Assembly: GCF_001422885.1 (NCBI RefSeq) | Contig: NZ_LMMZ01000006.1 | Span: 21,279 to 85,278 of the forward strand | Direction of reading: 5' to 3' | DNA from: Methylobacterium sp. Leaf104 | GTDB lineage: Bacteria; Pseudomonadota; Alphaproteobacteria; Rhizobiales; Beijerinckiaceae | Length of the DNA: 64,000 nt | Part shown: piece by piece, positions 54,789-63,824 of the stretch | Position numbering within the stretch: the stretch's first letter is position 1 | Layout: the number at the start of each line of letters is the position of its first letter | Position numbers and translations under genes: made by a program | The notes under the pieces: generated by a model | Database searches by the model: none | Told to the model about the DNA's origin: nothing | The model's input: the letters and a program-made list of their open reading frames with translations, nothing else

Positions 54789-56408
54789 TCAGGCCGCACG
54801 CTTCTGGTAATCTTTGATGTCGCTGAATCGCACGTCCGGCGCCCGCTCCTCCTCGTAGCGCAGGGAAAAGGCGGTGGTCGCCATGAAGACCGGGGCGCCA
54901 TCGAGGTCGCTCGCCATGGCGGAGCCGTGGCTGCCGATGAACTTGTCGAGCTCGGGCTCCTTCTCGGCGGTGATCCAGCGGCAGATCGAGAATCGGGTCG
55001 GCTCGTAGTCGATCGGCAGGCCGTACTCGGCCTGGAGGCGCTCCTTCAGCACGTCGAGCTGGAGGGCACCGACGACGCCGACGATGGCCTGGGAGCCGTC
55101 ATGCGGGCGGAAGACCTGCACCACGCCCTCCTCGCCCATCTGCTGCAGGGCCTCCTTCAGCTTCTTGGCCTTCATGGCATCGGTGAGCTTGATCCGCCGC
55201 AGGATCTCGGGTGCGAAGCTCGGCACGCCGCGGAAAACGATCTCCTCGCCCTCCGTCAGGGTATCGCCGATGCGCAGGGTGCCGTGGTTCGGGATCCCCA
55301 CGACGTCGCCCGCGAAGGCCTCGTCGGCGATGGCGCGGTCCTGGGCGAAGAAGAATTGCGGCGCGGACAGCGACATCGGCTTGCCGGTGCGCACCAGCTT
55401 GGCCTTCATGCCCCGGTTCAGCCGCCCCGAGCAGACTCGCATGAAGGCGATGCGGTCCCGGTGATTCGGGTCCATGTTCGCCTGGATCTTGAAGACGAAG
55501 CCGGTCATCTTCGGCTCGGTCGGCACCACGAGGCGCTTGTCGGCATCCTGGCCGCGCGGCGGCGGCGCGAAGCGGGCGAGCCCGTCGATGAGGTCGCGCA
55601 CGCCGAAATTGCGCAGGGCCGAGCCGAAGAACACCGGCGTGAGGTGTCCTTCCCGGAACGCCGCCAGATCGAAGCGCTTCAGGCCGGTCTCGGCGAGTTC
55701 CGCCTCCTCGCGCCAGGTCGCGGCCTCCCCGTCCTCGGTCAGCAACTGGTCGAACAGCGGATCCTCCACGCCGGTGACCGCCACGGTGCCGGCATCGTCG
55801 GCCGCGTCGAGGCGGCGCACGCGGCCGTTGCCGAGGTCGTAGGTGCCGGCGAAGCTCCGGCCGCGCCCGATCGGCCAGGTCACCGGCGCCACGTCGAGGG
55901 CTAGCACCTTCTCGATCTCGTCGAGGAGCTCGAAGGGGTCGCGTGCCTCGCGGTCGAGCTTGTTGATGAAGGTGACGATGGGGATGTCGCGCAGGCGGCA
56001 GACCTCGAACAGCTTGCGGGTGCGCGCCTCGATGCCCTTGGCCGCGTCGATCACCATCACGGCCGAGTCGACGGCCGTCAGGGTGCGGTAGGTGTCCTCG
56101 GAGAAGTCCTCGTGGCCCGGGGTGTCGAGGAGGTTGAAGACGCAGTCGCCGTACTCGAACGTCATCACCGAGGTGACGACGGAGATGCCGCGCTCCTTCT
56201 CGATGCCCATCCAGTCCGAGCGGGTCGACACCCGGTTGCGCTTGGCCTTGACCTCGCCGGCGAGCTGGATCGCGCCGCCAAACAGCAGCAGCTTCTCGGT
56301 GAGCGTGGTCTTGCCGGCATCCGGGTGCGAGATGATCGCGAAGGTGCGGCGGCGGGCGACGGGGTCGGCCTTCGCCTCCGGCGGCTTGATCTCAGACTGC
56401 ATCAGCAT
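54789..56408 (-). CDS. prfC: Peptide chain release factor 3
   Basis: From ATG 56408 the product is 539 residues. The GTPase motifs are G1 ISHPDAGKTTLTEKLL, the switch region RNRVSTRSDWMGIEKERGIS, G3 LLDTPGHEDFSEDTYR, and G4 TFINKLDRE. The C-terminal half contains GSALRNFGVRDLIDGLARFAP and RFSICRWIT, typical of RF3. It recycles RF1 and RF2 from the ribosome after termination. A second Met two codons later is an alternative start. Confidence 0.95.
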   Translation of the reverse strand: MLMQSEIKPPEAKADPVARRRTFAIISHPDAGKTTLTEKLLLFGGAIQLAGEVKAKRNRVSTRSDWMGIEKERGISVVTSVMTFEYGDCVFNLLDTPGHEDFSEDTYRTLTAVDSAVMVIDAAKGIEARTRKLFEVCRLRDIPIVTFINKLDREARDPFELLDEIEKVLALDVAPVTWPIGRGRSFAGTYDLGNGRVRRLDAADDAGTVAVTGVEDPLFDQLLTEDGEAATWREEAELAETGLKRFDLAAFREGHLTPVFFGSALRNFGVRDLIDGLARFAPPPRGQDADKRLVVPTEPKMTGFVFKIQANMDPNHRDRIAFMRVCSGRLNRGMKAKLVRTGKPMSLSAPQFFFAQDRAIADEAFAGDVVGIPNHGTLRIGDTLTEGEEIVFRGVPSFAPEILRRIKLTDAMKAKKLKEALQQMGEEGVVQVFRPHDGSQAIVGVVGALQLDVLKERLQAEYGLPIDYEPTRFSICRWITAEKEPELDKFIGSHGSAMASDLDGAPVFMATTAFSLRYEEERAPDVRFSDIKDYQKRAA

Positions 56409-56510
56409 GGCGGGCAAATATTTCCGGGTCCGCGCCTGGCGGCTTTGCGTTCGCGACGGGTAAGCGACGAAGGGCTGTTCTGTAGGCGTTTCGGGCGCGA
56501 TGCGCAAAAC

Positions 56511-57263
56511 TCAGCCGCGTCCGAGATAGGGCATGGCGGTGGCGACGACGGTCAGGAACTGGACGTTGGCCGAGAGCGGCAGGCCCGCCATGTAGACCAC
56601 CGCGTCGGCCACATGCCGCGCATCCATCACGGGCTCGGGGCGGATGCTGCCATCCGCCTGCCGGGCCCCCTTGGCGATGCCGGCCGTCATCTCCGTCTCG
56701 GCATTGCCGACGTCGATCTGTCCGCAGGCGATGTCGTAGGGGCGCCCGTCCAGGGAGGTCGCCTTGGTCAGTCCGGTAATCGCGTGCTTGGTGGCCGCGT
56801 AGGGGGCCGAGTGCGGCCGCGGCGCCTGCGCGGCGATGGAGCCGTTGTTGATGATGCGCCCGCCGCGCGGATCCTGCGCCTTCATCATCCGGAAGGCGCC
56901 CTGCGTGCACAGGAACGCGCCGGTGAGGTTCACGTCCACGGAGCGCCGCCAGTCGTCGAGGGCGACCGCGTCGATCGCCGCCGCGGGCGTGAACACGCCC
57001 GCATTGTTGAACAGGAGGTCGAGCCGCCCGAACCGCTCGCCCACCCGGGCGAACAGCCGCGCCACCGACTCCGCATCCGCCACATCGGTCATCACGGCTT
57101 CCGCTGTAACACCCGCGGCCCCGGCCAGCCCTGCCACCTCCTCGAGGGGCGCGAGGCGCCGCCCCGCCAGGGCCAGGTCATAGCCCGCCGCGGCGAGCGC
57201 CAAGGCGACGCCCCGCCCGATCCCCGACCCCGCCCCCGTGACCACCGCGATCCGCCCGCTCAT
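56511..57263 (-). CDS. Short-chain dehydrogenase/reductase
   Basis: From ATG 57263, preceded by AGGAGGGA, the product is 250 residues. The cofactor motif is [18 protein letters not shown] at the N-terminus, followed by [12 protein letters not shown], a catalytic Ser region [12 protein letters not shown], and [11 protein letters not shown] with the Tyr-x-x-x-Lys pair. It is a classical SDR oxidoreductase, probably NADP(H)-dependent from the basic residues after the Gly motif. The substrate is unknown. tRNA-Gln lies upstream on the other strand. Confidence 0.9.
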   Translation of the reverse strand: MSGRIAVVTGAGSGIGRGVALALAAAGYDLALAGRRLAPLEEVAGLAGAAGVTAEAVMTDVADAESVARLFARVGERFGRLDLLFNNAGVFTPAAAIDAVALDDWRRSVDVNLTGAFLCTQGAFRMMKAQDPRGGRIINNGSIAAQAPRPHSAPYAATKHAITGLTKATSLDGRPYDIACGQIDVGNAETEMTAGIAKGARQADGSIRPEPVMDARHVADAVVYMAGLPLSANVQFLTVVATAMPYLGRG

Positions 57264-57363
57264 GTCCCGATCCCTCCTGCCGAACCCGCGAGAGCCATAA
57301 GCGCCCCCTCCCCCTGTTGCCAGCACCCGACACTGCGTCTAGACACACCTCCGCCGAGCGCGA

Positions 57364-57438
<75 letters not shown>

Positions 57439-57629
57439 AACTTTCCTTGTGTTTCAGGGAGATGGCCGCGCGGACTTCTCGGCCACAGCGGAACAGACCG
57501 TGTTTTTGAGACGCACAAGAGTCGGCACAGTCGACTGAGGCGTACGAAACGGCTTCTGTGGCCCTCCCGCCATAGGCTCGCAGGCCCACCTCCCCTATCC
57601 CGTCCGGCCCGCATCAGCCGCCGGATCCC

Positions 57630-58010
57630 ATGCCAGCCTCACCGAAGCTGAAACTCGTCCCCGCCGATGCGAAGATCTGGCGCGAGGCCTTCCTGAACCT
57701 CCGGTCCAGCGTCGTCCCGTGCCCTGGCTTCACGCTCCAATCCTGGGGCGGCGCGCACGAGGCGTGCGTCGACTTCCTCGATCGCTGGGCGGATGAGGCC
57801 GTGGCCCTCGGATGGACGACGCTGGAGGTGTTCGGGGTTCATCCGGAGATCGGCACCATCCCAGTCGACTTCTGCGGCGCTATGGTGCTCAGCGCGGAAC
57901 GGGTGTCCGGAGTCTCCGAGAAGCACATGCGATTCGGTAATATGACGTTCTATTGGGACAAGCCCGGTCGGCCCGAGGGCGCAGTGCCGATCTGGCTGTT
58001 CGGTCGGTGA
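57630..58010 (+). CDS. Hypothetical protein, 126 residues
   Basis: The protein starts MPASPKLKLVPADAKIWREA and has WGGAHEACVDFLDRWADEAVA followed by VFGVHPEIGTIPVDFCGAMV. It has no signal peptide or membrane helix. I do not recognise a family. It heads a run of small plus-strand genes downstream of tRNA-Gln that look like accessory DNA. Confidence 0.55.
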   Translation: MPASPKLKLVPADAKIWREAFLNLRSSVVPCPGFTLQSWGGAHEACVDFLDRWADEAVALGWTTLEVFGVHPEIGTIPVDFCGAMVLSAERVSGVSEKHMRFGNMTFYWDKPGRPEGAVPIWLFGR

Positions 58011-58040
58011 CGGCGTGCCATCACATGTTATTCAGCCCCG

Positions 58041-58304
58041 ATGGATTCGTCACTGCCCGCTGATCACCCACTGCCGCCGCTCGTCTTTGCCGTCGACGAT
58101 CTCGACGGAGCCGTTGCAGCATTTCTGGAAAACCCGAGAGCCTACGTGATCATCTCTAGCGAAGGCCGAACCATCGACGTCGCCGCTGTGGTGCGAGCTG
58201 ACGATTTCGCCAGCCGGGCCGTTGCCAGCCTCAACGCCGACGCCAGCTATCGTCAGATGGCTGTGCGCACCGCGATCCTCTTGGCCCGGCCGCAGAAGGG
58301 CTGA
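58041..58304 (+). CDS. Hypothetical protein, 87 residues
   Basis: The protein starts MDSSLPADHPLPPLVFAVDD and has a repetitive Ala/Val pattern with AVVRADDFASRAVASLNADA. No known motif or membrane segment is seen. It is 30 bp after the preceding gene and 6 bp before the next, suggesting a small operon. Confidence 0.5.
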   Translation: MDSSLPADHPLPPLVFAVDDLDGAVAAFLENPRAYVIISSEGRTIDVAAVVRADDFASRAVASLNADASYRQMAVRTAILLARPQKG

Positions 58305-58310
58305 AGCGGA

Positions 58311-58556
58311 ATGCGGGGGCACCGGAAAGTCGTTGAGGGAGCGCGCTTCAATCTGCGTCCGGCAGCTGACGCTCTAGGAAGGGTGGAGCTTTTCCACGAG
58401 GGGCAGTTTGAAGGGGTCTTCACGAGCGAAGCCGAAGCTCTGGCATATGCCGAGGAAGCGATATTGCCAGAATACCGCGTCGGGTCCGCCAGCGTGAACA
58501 TTGGCAGACCGAAGAAATGGATTGCTGCAGCATCTCACCCCAAGCGGGTTCGATGA
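58311..58556 (+). CDS. Hypothetical protein, 81 residues
   Basis: The protein starts MRGHRKVVEGARFNLRPAAD and contains EAEALAYAEEAILPEYRVGS. The composition suggests a small soluble alpha/beta protein. No family is recognised. It follows the previous small gene by 6 bp. Confidence 0.45.
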   Translation: MRGHRKVVEGARFNLRPAADALGRVELFHEGQFEGVFTSEAEALAYAEEAILPEYRVGSASVNIGRPKKWIAAASHPKRVR

Positions 58557-58590
58557 CGATGCAATCGATCGCAAGCCTGATACGCACGCG

Positions 58591-58686
58591 ATGATCAGTG
58601 GGCTCTACAAGGCGCCATCCGTAGCCGAGAACGAGAGTGTCGTCGTGCACAACGTGATCCGTCTGCCCCGCTTGGAGAAAGCATGA
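58591..58686 (+). CDS. Very small ORF overlapping the next gene
   Basis: A 31-residue frame, MISGLYKAPSVAENESVVVH and so on, overlaps the next ATG by 4 bp (ATGA). Its ribosome site is weak. The coupling is the only argument for it being real. Confidence 0.2.
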   Translation: MISGLYKAPSVAENESVVVHNVIRLPRLEKA

Positions 58687-58907
58687 CTCAACAAGCCCCC
58701 ACGTCCGACGAGATCTTGCGTGCGGCCGCGTTCCTGAAAAAGCGTGGCCGAAACGTCGAGCCCATCCCAGGTGACAAGGCAGGGCTCTACAAGATCGACG
58801 GGCACATCAGCACCGGGCACGACGTGGTGCGGCACGCGGTGATGGCAGGCTGGAAGATTGGCGGACAGCAGGACAGTCCCGCGCCCAAGCCAGCGAAGAA
58901 ACCGTGA
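58683..58907 (+). CDS. Hypothetical protein, 74 residues
   Basis: The protein starts MTQQAPTSDEILRAAAFLKK and continues with KAGLYKIDGHISTGHDVVRH and a Lys/Pro-rich end. There is no membrane helix. I do not recognise the family. It is on the same strand as the other small genes. Confidence 0.5.
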   Translation: MTQQAPTSDEILRAAAFLKKRGRNVEPIPGDKAGLYKIDGHISTGHDVVRHAVMAGWKIGGQQDSPAPKPAKKP

Positions 58908-58934
58908 GTGGGGGCAAAAGCTGAGGGCCGAAGC

Positions 58935-59060
58935 ATGCTATCCGGTGGCATGCCTCGCTGGTTCTTCCTCCTATTCGCCATCGCCCTCGGCCTATCCGTC
59001 GTCGGCGGCGTGCTGATCTTCCTGCGGTCGCCCACGCCGGTCGAGCAGCCGGCGAACTGA
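58935..59060 (+). CDS. Single-pass membrane peptide, 41 residues
   Basis: The 41-residue product from ATG 58935 has one strongly hydrophobic helix (about residues 9-30, WFFLLFAIALGLSVVGGVLI) and a short polar tail ending VEQPAN. It is too short for most gene finders. The ribosome site (CTGAGGGCCGAAGC) is plausible. Confidence 0.4.
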   Translation: MLSGGMPRWFFLLFAIALGLSVVGGVLIFLRSPTPVEQPAN

Positions 59061-59088
59061 GCCTTCGAGCGCGAGCTTTCGGCTTCCC

Positions 59089-60327
59089 TCAGGCATGGGC
59101 CGTCGGGAGCTCGCTCACCTGCGTGGTGTAGCGCGGGGTTCGCATCTCAAACTTCGTCGACCAGGTTCGCTTCTCGGTAAGCCCGGCGCGGGCCGGCACG
59201 ACGGCGCCCCGACCGAAGCGCTCGTTGCAGGCGTCCATGGCCGCCATCAGCGGCGCGCTGCGCCCGCGGTCCAACCGGCCGATCAGCGCCCGCGGTGCGT
59301 CCTCAAGCAGCGTCAGGTCGGTCGTGACCACGCCGGCTTTGCTGTAGCGCCAGGGCCGGTCGCCAGGCGCCTCTCGCCAGGTTCGCGCCACGCCAGCCTG
59401 CGCTGCCTTGATCAGCGCCAGCGTGTCGTTCGTCGCCTCCGGTAGCGTCACGGTCGTCGAGACCGAGCGCATCGGATCGCCGCGGTCATGCTCGCTCGTG
59501 TGGTAGAAAACCGAGACATGCGTGGTCCCAAGGCCGCCACGCCGAAGCTTCTCGCCGAGCCGCGTCGCGTGCGCGGCAACCGCCTGCTCCAGGGTCTCGC
59601 GCTCGGTGATGCGCCGGGAGAACGAGCGGGTGACCGCGCAGCCCTTTCGCTGGGCCGGCATGAGCTCGAGGGGCAGACAGGCCAGTCCGCGCAACTCGTA
59701 GATGATGCGTTCGCCCACCACTGTCATGGCCTTGCGCACCGGACGTGGGTCGAGGTCGCGTAGATCCGCCACCGTGTCGACCCCGAGGCCGATCAGCTTG
59801 GGGAGCGAGGCCCGGCCGATGCCCCAGACCTCGGCCACCGAGATCCGGCAGAGCCAGTGGTCGTAAGCGACCGGGGCGGTCAGGTCGCAGACACCGTCGA
59901 GATCCGGGATGGACTTCGCGATGTGGTTGGCGAGCTTGGCCAGTGTCTTCGTCGGGCCGATGCCCACGCAGGTCGGGATGCCGGTCCAGGCCCGCACCGT
60001 GGCTCGCAGGTCCCGGGCCACCGCCACCCGGTGCCGGTCGCGCACGTCCGAGAGGTCGAGGAAGCTCTCGTCGATGGAGTAGATCTCCACCGCTGGCGAG
60101 AAGTCCCGGTAGACCGCGTTCGTGCGGGCACTCATGTCGCCGTAGAGGGTGTAGTTCGACGAGAAGACGCGCACGCCCTCGTGCTGGCACTGCTGGCGGA
60201 TCTTGAACCAGGGATCGCCCATCTTGATCCCGAGCGCTTTGGCCTCCGCCGTCCGGGCGATGGCGCAGCCGTCGTTGTTGGAGAGCACGATGACCGGCAC
60301 GCGGGCGAGCTTGGGATCGAACAGTTC
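59089..60327 (-). pseudogene. umuC: umuC-like Y-family polymerase lacking its N-terminus
   Basis: The frame encodes Y-family polymerase motifs: LFDPKLARVPVIVLSNNDGC, AIARTAEAKALGIKMGDPWF, YSIDESFLDLSDV with the second catalytic acidic residues, and VGIGPTKTLAKLANHIAK. The family N-terminus, of the type MFALVDVNNFYVSCER with the first catalytic Asp, is missing. Upstream of about 60327 the frame becomes unrelated and runs antisense to an IS3 transposase remnant. A start at 60381 could still give a protein, but without the catalytic Asp. No umuD gene is next to it. Confidence 0.82.
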
Positions 60328-60499
60328 GGCGAGATCCCTGACGACTTTGCCGAGGCATTGCAGAACGCCTGAGGCAGCCATGACCTTCAGCGAGGAGGCG
60401 GCCGAGTTGCATGGGATCGAGGCCGTCGCAATGAGCCTGGGAATGACCAGTGCTACGTTCGAACGAATCCTACGCGAAGTCATCGCAACGGCGCAGGTC
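60328..60499. other. Unassigned stretch between umuC and IS3 remnant
   Basis: About 170 bp between the broken umuC and the recognisable IS3 transposase. A plus-strand frame starting MTFSEEAAELHGIEAVAMSL at 60381 runs into the IS3 region in a different frame. It resembles neither UmuC nor IS3 and could be part of the lost left end of the element or other inserted DNA. Confidence 0.35.
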
Positions 60500-61095
60500 G
60501 TGGGCGCCTCACCGGTGGAACGGCTCGTCGCGAGCGTCAGCCTGCTGCGCTCCGGCCGAACGAACGTTGGTCGATGGACTTCGTCTCCGACGCGCTGTTC
60601 GACGGCCGCCGGCTGCGGGCCCTGACGGTCGTCGATGCGTTCACGCGCGAGGCTCTGGCGATCGAGGTCGATCAAGGCATCAAGGGCGAGCAGGTCGCGG
60701 CAGTTGTCGGCCGCTTGGCGCTGCTGCGCGGAGCACCGTGCGCGATTCAGGTCGATAACGGGCCTGAGTTCGTCTCGAAGGCACTCGATCGCTGGGCCTA
60801 CGAGAACGGTGTCACGTTGGACTTCTCGCGCCCTGGCAAGCCGACCGACAACGCGCTGGTCGAGTCGTTCAACGGTCGCCTGCGCGACGAGTGCCTGAAC
60901 GCGAACTGGTTCTTGTCGTTGGCCGACGCGAGGAGCAAGATCGAGACGTGGCGGCGGCACTACAACGAGAGCCGTCCTCACACCGCCCTGGGGTGGCGAA
61001 CGCCCCAGGAATTCGCCCTGGCGGCGGCCCTGCGGGCCGCCAAATGAGACCCGGAACCTCACCTTTCGGCCGGACCAAGATCCGGGGGACCCTCA
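60500..61095 (+). mobile_element. IS3-family element remnant (right end only)
   Basis: The C-terminal half of an IS3 orfB transposase is present and followed by an IS-type terminal sequence ending GGGGGACCCTCA at about 61095. The left end and orfA are missing. The remnant abuts the truncated umuC. Confidence 0.7.
60523..61047 (+). pseudogene. IS3 transposase orfB, C-terminal part
   Basis: In frame with ATG 60574 the sequence reads RPNERWSMDFVSDALFDGRR, then ALTVVDAFTREALAIEVDQG, IQVDNGPEFVSKALDRWAYE and NALVESFNGRLRDECLN. These give the rve-type DDE residues Asp, Asp and Glu. The N-terminal half is missing, so the enzyme is probably inactive. Confidence 0.75.
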
Positions 61096-61172
61096 GGCCT
61101 ACCGCGCACTAACTTTACCCTTGGACCACCGCGTGGGGGCCGATCATCAGAGCCTGTTTGAGGCGGTTTCTT

Positions 61173-61826
61173 TTAGGCTGGGTTGTTGAGGGCGTTGGCG
61201 GCCATCAGGCTGGCGACGCAGGCGAGGCGACCTGTTGCGACGTCAAGGCGACCGGCGCGCTCGCGGTGTAGGCCGGCCCAATGGCTGAGCCAGCCGAAGG
61301 TCCTCTCCACGACCCAGCGCCGCTCCAAGACGACGAAGCCCTTCTGGTCCGGCAATTTCTCGACGACGCGGTGGCGCATGCCATGGACGAGGCACCATTC
61401 TTGGCCGCGCTCGGCTGTGAAGGCACCGTCGAAGATGGCCAATCGCAGGCTGGGCCACGTTTCCTTGCCATTATCGAGAGCCGGGAGCGTGTCGCGATCC
61501 TGCACGTTCGCTGGCACGACGGCGAGCGCCAGCACGTGCCCTTCGGCATCGACCAATGCGACGCGTTTGCGCCCGACCAGCTTCTTGGCTCCGTCATAAC
61601 CGCGTGGTCCGCGCACACCGATGCACTTGATGCTTTGCGTGTCGACGATTGCCAGCCGCGGCTCCGGCCGGCGTCCGCAACGCTGTCGTTGCCGGCGGGT
61701 CGATTTCGCATCAGGTCCTCGAACAGGCCCTTCTCGATCCAGCGCCGGAACCAGCCGTAGACCGTACGCCAGGGCGGAAAGCTCCCCGGCAGCGCCCGCC
61801 ACGCGCCGCCAACCCGCAGGTGCCAA
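61173..61826 (-). pseudogene. IS5-family transposase, C-terminal (catalytic) part
   Basis: The open frame runs to 61826, but the transposase homology starts near 61720 with RRPEPRLAIVDTQSIKCIGV. It continues with VALVDAEGHVLALAVVPANV, LRLAIFDGAF and VVERTFGWLSHWAGLHRERA, giving the DDE residues. It is in a different frame from the N-terminal part, as in IS427-type elements that need frameshifting. It ends NALNNPA. Confidence 0.7.
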
Positions 61827-61852
61827 GCAATCGCTGCTAGAGCATTTTCGGT

Positions 61853-62494
61853 TTAATCAGGATCATATCCAGCGGCTTTGAAGAAGTTTGCGCATTCGCG
61901 GGCGGTGACGGTGTCGATGAGGTTTCCGATGGCCGACCATAGGCCATCGCGCGTGCGCTCAGCCGCCGAGCGCAGAAGGGCTTTGAGCTTGGAGAACGCC
62001 ATTTCGATCGGGTTGAAGTCCGGACTGTAGGGCGGCAGGAACAGGAGTCGCCCGCCAGCTGCCTCGATGGCGGCCCGCACGCCCGCGCCCTTGTGGCTTC
62101 CGAGGTTGTCCATCACGACGATGTCGCCGGGCGTGAGTTCGGGCACCAGCACCTCATCGACATAGGCTTGGAAGGCCGTGCGGTTGATGGGTCCGTCGAG
62201 GACGAACGGAGCCGCCACCCCCGTCAGGCGCAGGCCCGCCACGAAGGTCGTGGTCTTCCAATGGCCGTGCGGAACGGCGGAGCGCAGCCGCTGGCCGCGC
62301 TGACAGCGCCCGTGGGTGCGGGCCATGTTGGTGGCAGTCCAGGTCTCGTCGATGAAGATCAGGCGGGCCGGCTCGAGGTCTGGCTGAGCTTCGAACCAGG
62401 CTTCCTGGGCCGCCTTCACATCCGGCCGTTCCTGCTCGGCGGCATGGGCTGTCTTTTTTTGTACGTGAGGTCGCGGGCGTCGAGGAAAGCCCAC
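61853..62494 (-). CDS. IS630 transposase, downstream catalytic frame (orfB)
   Basis: The frame contains [20 protein letters not shown], then [36 protein letters not shown] and [20 protein letters not shown], giving the DDE triad. The stop codon lies inside the terminal inverted repeat. Its own GTG start at 62494 is possible, but fusion to orfA by frameshift is more likely. Confidence 0.82.
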   Translation of the reverse strand: MGFPRRPRPHVQKKTAHAAEQERPDVKAAQEAWFEAQPDLEPARLIFIDETWTATNMARTHGRCQRGQRLRSAVPHGHWKTTTFVAGLRLTGVAAPFVLDGPINRTAFQAYVDEVLVPELTPGDIVVMDNLGSHKGAGVRAAIEAAGGRLLFLPPYSPDFNPIEMAFSKLKALLRSAAERTRDGLWSAIGNLIDTVTARECANFFKAAGYDPD

Positions 62495-62796
62495 AGCGTC
62501 CCCAGCCCGACCTCGAGGTCATGCTCGGCCAGTAGCCGGGCGCGCATCTCCTCCAGGGTGAGATCGGGCTTCTCCGCGATCAGCCCCCGCAGGAACGCCT
62601 CGTGCGGATCGAGCTTCGACGTGCGCGGACGTCCCTGGGGATGGGCCGCCACTGTACCGGTAGCCTCGACGGCGGCAGCCCAGCGGATTGCAGTGGCGAT
62701 CCCGACCCCGAAGCGGGCGGCGGCCCGGCGCCGAGAGGTTGCCGCCGCCGCGTCCACGACCCGCTCGCGCAAGTCCAGGCTGTAGGGTCGCCCCAT
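62416..62796 (-). CDS. IS630 transposase, upstream frame (orfA)
   Basis: From ATG 62796 the frame reads [20 protein letters not shown], a helix-turn-helix region with [19 protein letters not shown], then [20 protein letters not shown]. At A7 (62454-62460 on the plus strand, TTTTTTT) the reading passes to the second frame by -1 shift. Confidence 0.8.
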   Translation of the reverse strand: MGRPYSLDLRERVVDAAAATSRRRAAARFGVGIATAIRWAAAVEATGTVAAHPQGRPRTSKLDPHEAFLRGLIAEKPDLTLEEMRARLLAEHDLEVGLGTLWAFLDARDLTYKKRQPMPPSRNGRM

Positions 62797-63121
62797 GTCG
62801 CGCTCCTCATCCGAAGCGTCAAGGGAATCAGTTCGCAAAAGCCTTGTGAACCCAAAAACCCCGACTCAGCTAAAGCCGAAAACGCTCTAGCACTTGGCGC
62901 GCAGGCGTCGCTCCCGGACTGCTTGGCGGATCTGCCCGCTCCACGAAGCGAGTGACCTCGTCCAAGCCTGCCTGCAGCACCATGTCCTTCAGACGCGCCT
63001 CATGACGCGCCCGATGTCGGTCCGTCCACATCTGCTCTCCACTCCGCCCCGCCAGGCGGAATTCGTGTTTGCACACGAGGCAGATGGGGACGGACGGCTG
63101 AGGGGCTCAAACAGGCACTCA

Positions 63122-63240
63122 GTGCGAACCGTCGAGGGACTGTGGTCAGCCATCGGGCACCTCGTCGACACCGTCACGCCCGTCCAGTGCGCCAACTTCA
63201 TCTCCGCCGCAAGAGACGAACCAAATTAAACCGAAACCGC
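63122..63240 (+). mobile_element. Remnant of a second IS630-family element
   Basis: A plus-strand frame, TVEGLWSAIGHLVDTVTPVQ followed by CANFISAARDEPN, matches the C-terminus of the neighbouring IS630 transposase ([20 protein letters not shown]). It is followed by ATTAAACCGAAACCGC, which matches the IS630 inverted repeat, and TA at 63241-63242. The IS5 element abuts it exactly, so the IS5 probably inserted into it. Confidence 0.65.
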
Positions 63241-63824
63241 TATAGCGGTACTGAGCTTGAAATGGAAAGAGGCTTAAAGGCCCTCGTTTTACGCCGCCCA
63301 GGCCGGTAGCAGCGTTAAAAATTTAAAACAATAAATTCTATATATCGCTAGAGGACATAGATATACATCATATAATTTGTCGAATTTTATAATTTATAAC
63401 ACATATATAATTAAAACCTGTTTGATGTTTTTACAAATTAATGTTGAAGGAAATTAAATTTAAATTTTCATACGATTAGTACGTCATTATACCGAGCGAA
63501 GTTATATAATTGCGAATTTCATTTGAGTCTCCCTATGCGTATGCTCCTCAGGGGCTGACATTGACCCAGTCGCTTGATGCAGCGACGCATTAGCGTTAAC
63601 AGCGTCCCCGACCCTTTAACGCAAATCGATCAGTTCGACTCGTGGCGTTACCACGTTCATGTTTCAGAAGCGTGATACTTGGATGACGATTAACACTGAC
63701 TTGAATCATCATACAAAGTGATTGGCCAGAAATCTAATCAAGCATTCTTTCATGCTCCTACGAGATTAGGGCTGCCTAGGCGCTCACGGGGTAACGAAAA
63801 CCTAACCTTGAGAGACTTACACCC
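63241..63824. other. AT-rich region upstream of glmS
   Basis: No gene is supported in this 584-bp region. The part from about 63310 to 63530 is strikingly AT-rich, mostly runs of A and T such as TATAATTTGTCGAATTTTATA, against a roughly 70% G+C background. The part near 63540-63820 is of intermediate composition. I saw no tRNA or clear promoter. Confidence 0.6.

Larger units (their letters stand above)
61840..62887 (-). mobile_element. IS630-family element, apparently intact
   Basis: The 1048-bp element has inverted repeats GAGCATTTTCGGTTTAATC at the left end and, reversed, GAGCGTTTTCGGCTTTAGC at the right. Each end is flanked by TA (61838-61839 and 62888-62889), the IS630 target duplication. 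Two overlapping transposase frames are joined by a -1 shift at an A7 run. Confidence 0.85.
61716..63031 (-). pseudogene. IS5-family transposase N-terminal part, split by IS630 insertion
   Basis: The start at 63031 reads MWTDRHRARHEARLKDMVLQ, then LDEVTRFVERADPPSSPGAT and PARQVL. The frame then enters the IS630 insertion. Beyond the insertion it resumes as AAIAWHLRVGGAWRALPGSF and PPWRTVYGWFRRW at 61837-61716. Removing the 1050 bp restores this frame exactly. Confidence 0.8.
61150..63118 (-). mobile_element. IS5-family (IS427-like) element, interrupted
   Basis: The terminal inverted repeats are GAGCCTGTTTGAG (61150-61162) and CTCAAACAGGCAC (63106-63118), matching at 12 of 13 positions. They are flanked by TCA on both sides (61147-61149 and 63119-63121), a 3-bp target duplication. 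Removing the inner IS630 leaves about 919 bp, a normal IS427 length. Confidence 0.8.

Noticed and set aside
59089..61062. A single 657-codon frame that seems to fuse umuC to extra N-terminal sequence
   Set aside because: The extra part is the antisense of the IS3 transposase and carries no UmuC or other family motif, so it is an accidental fusion.
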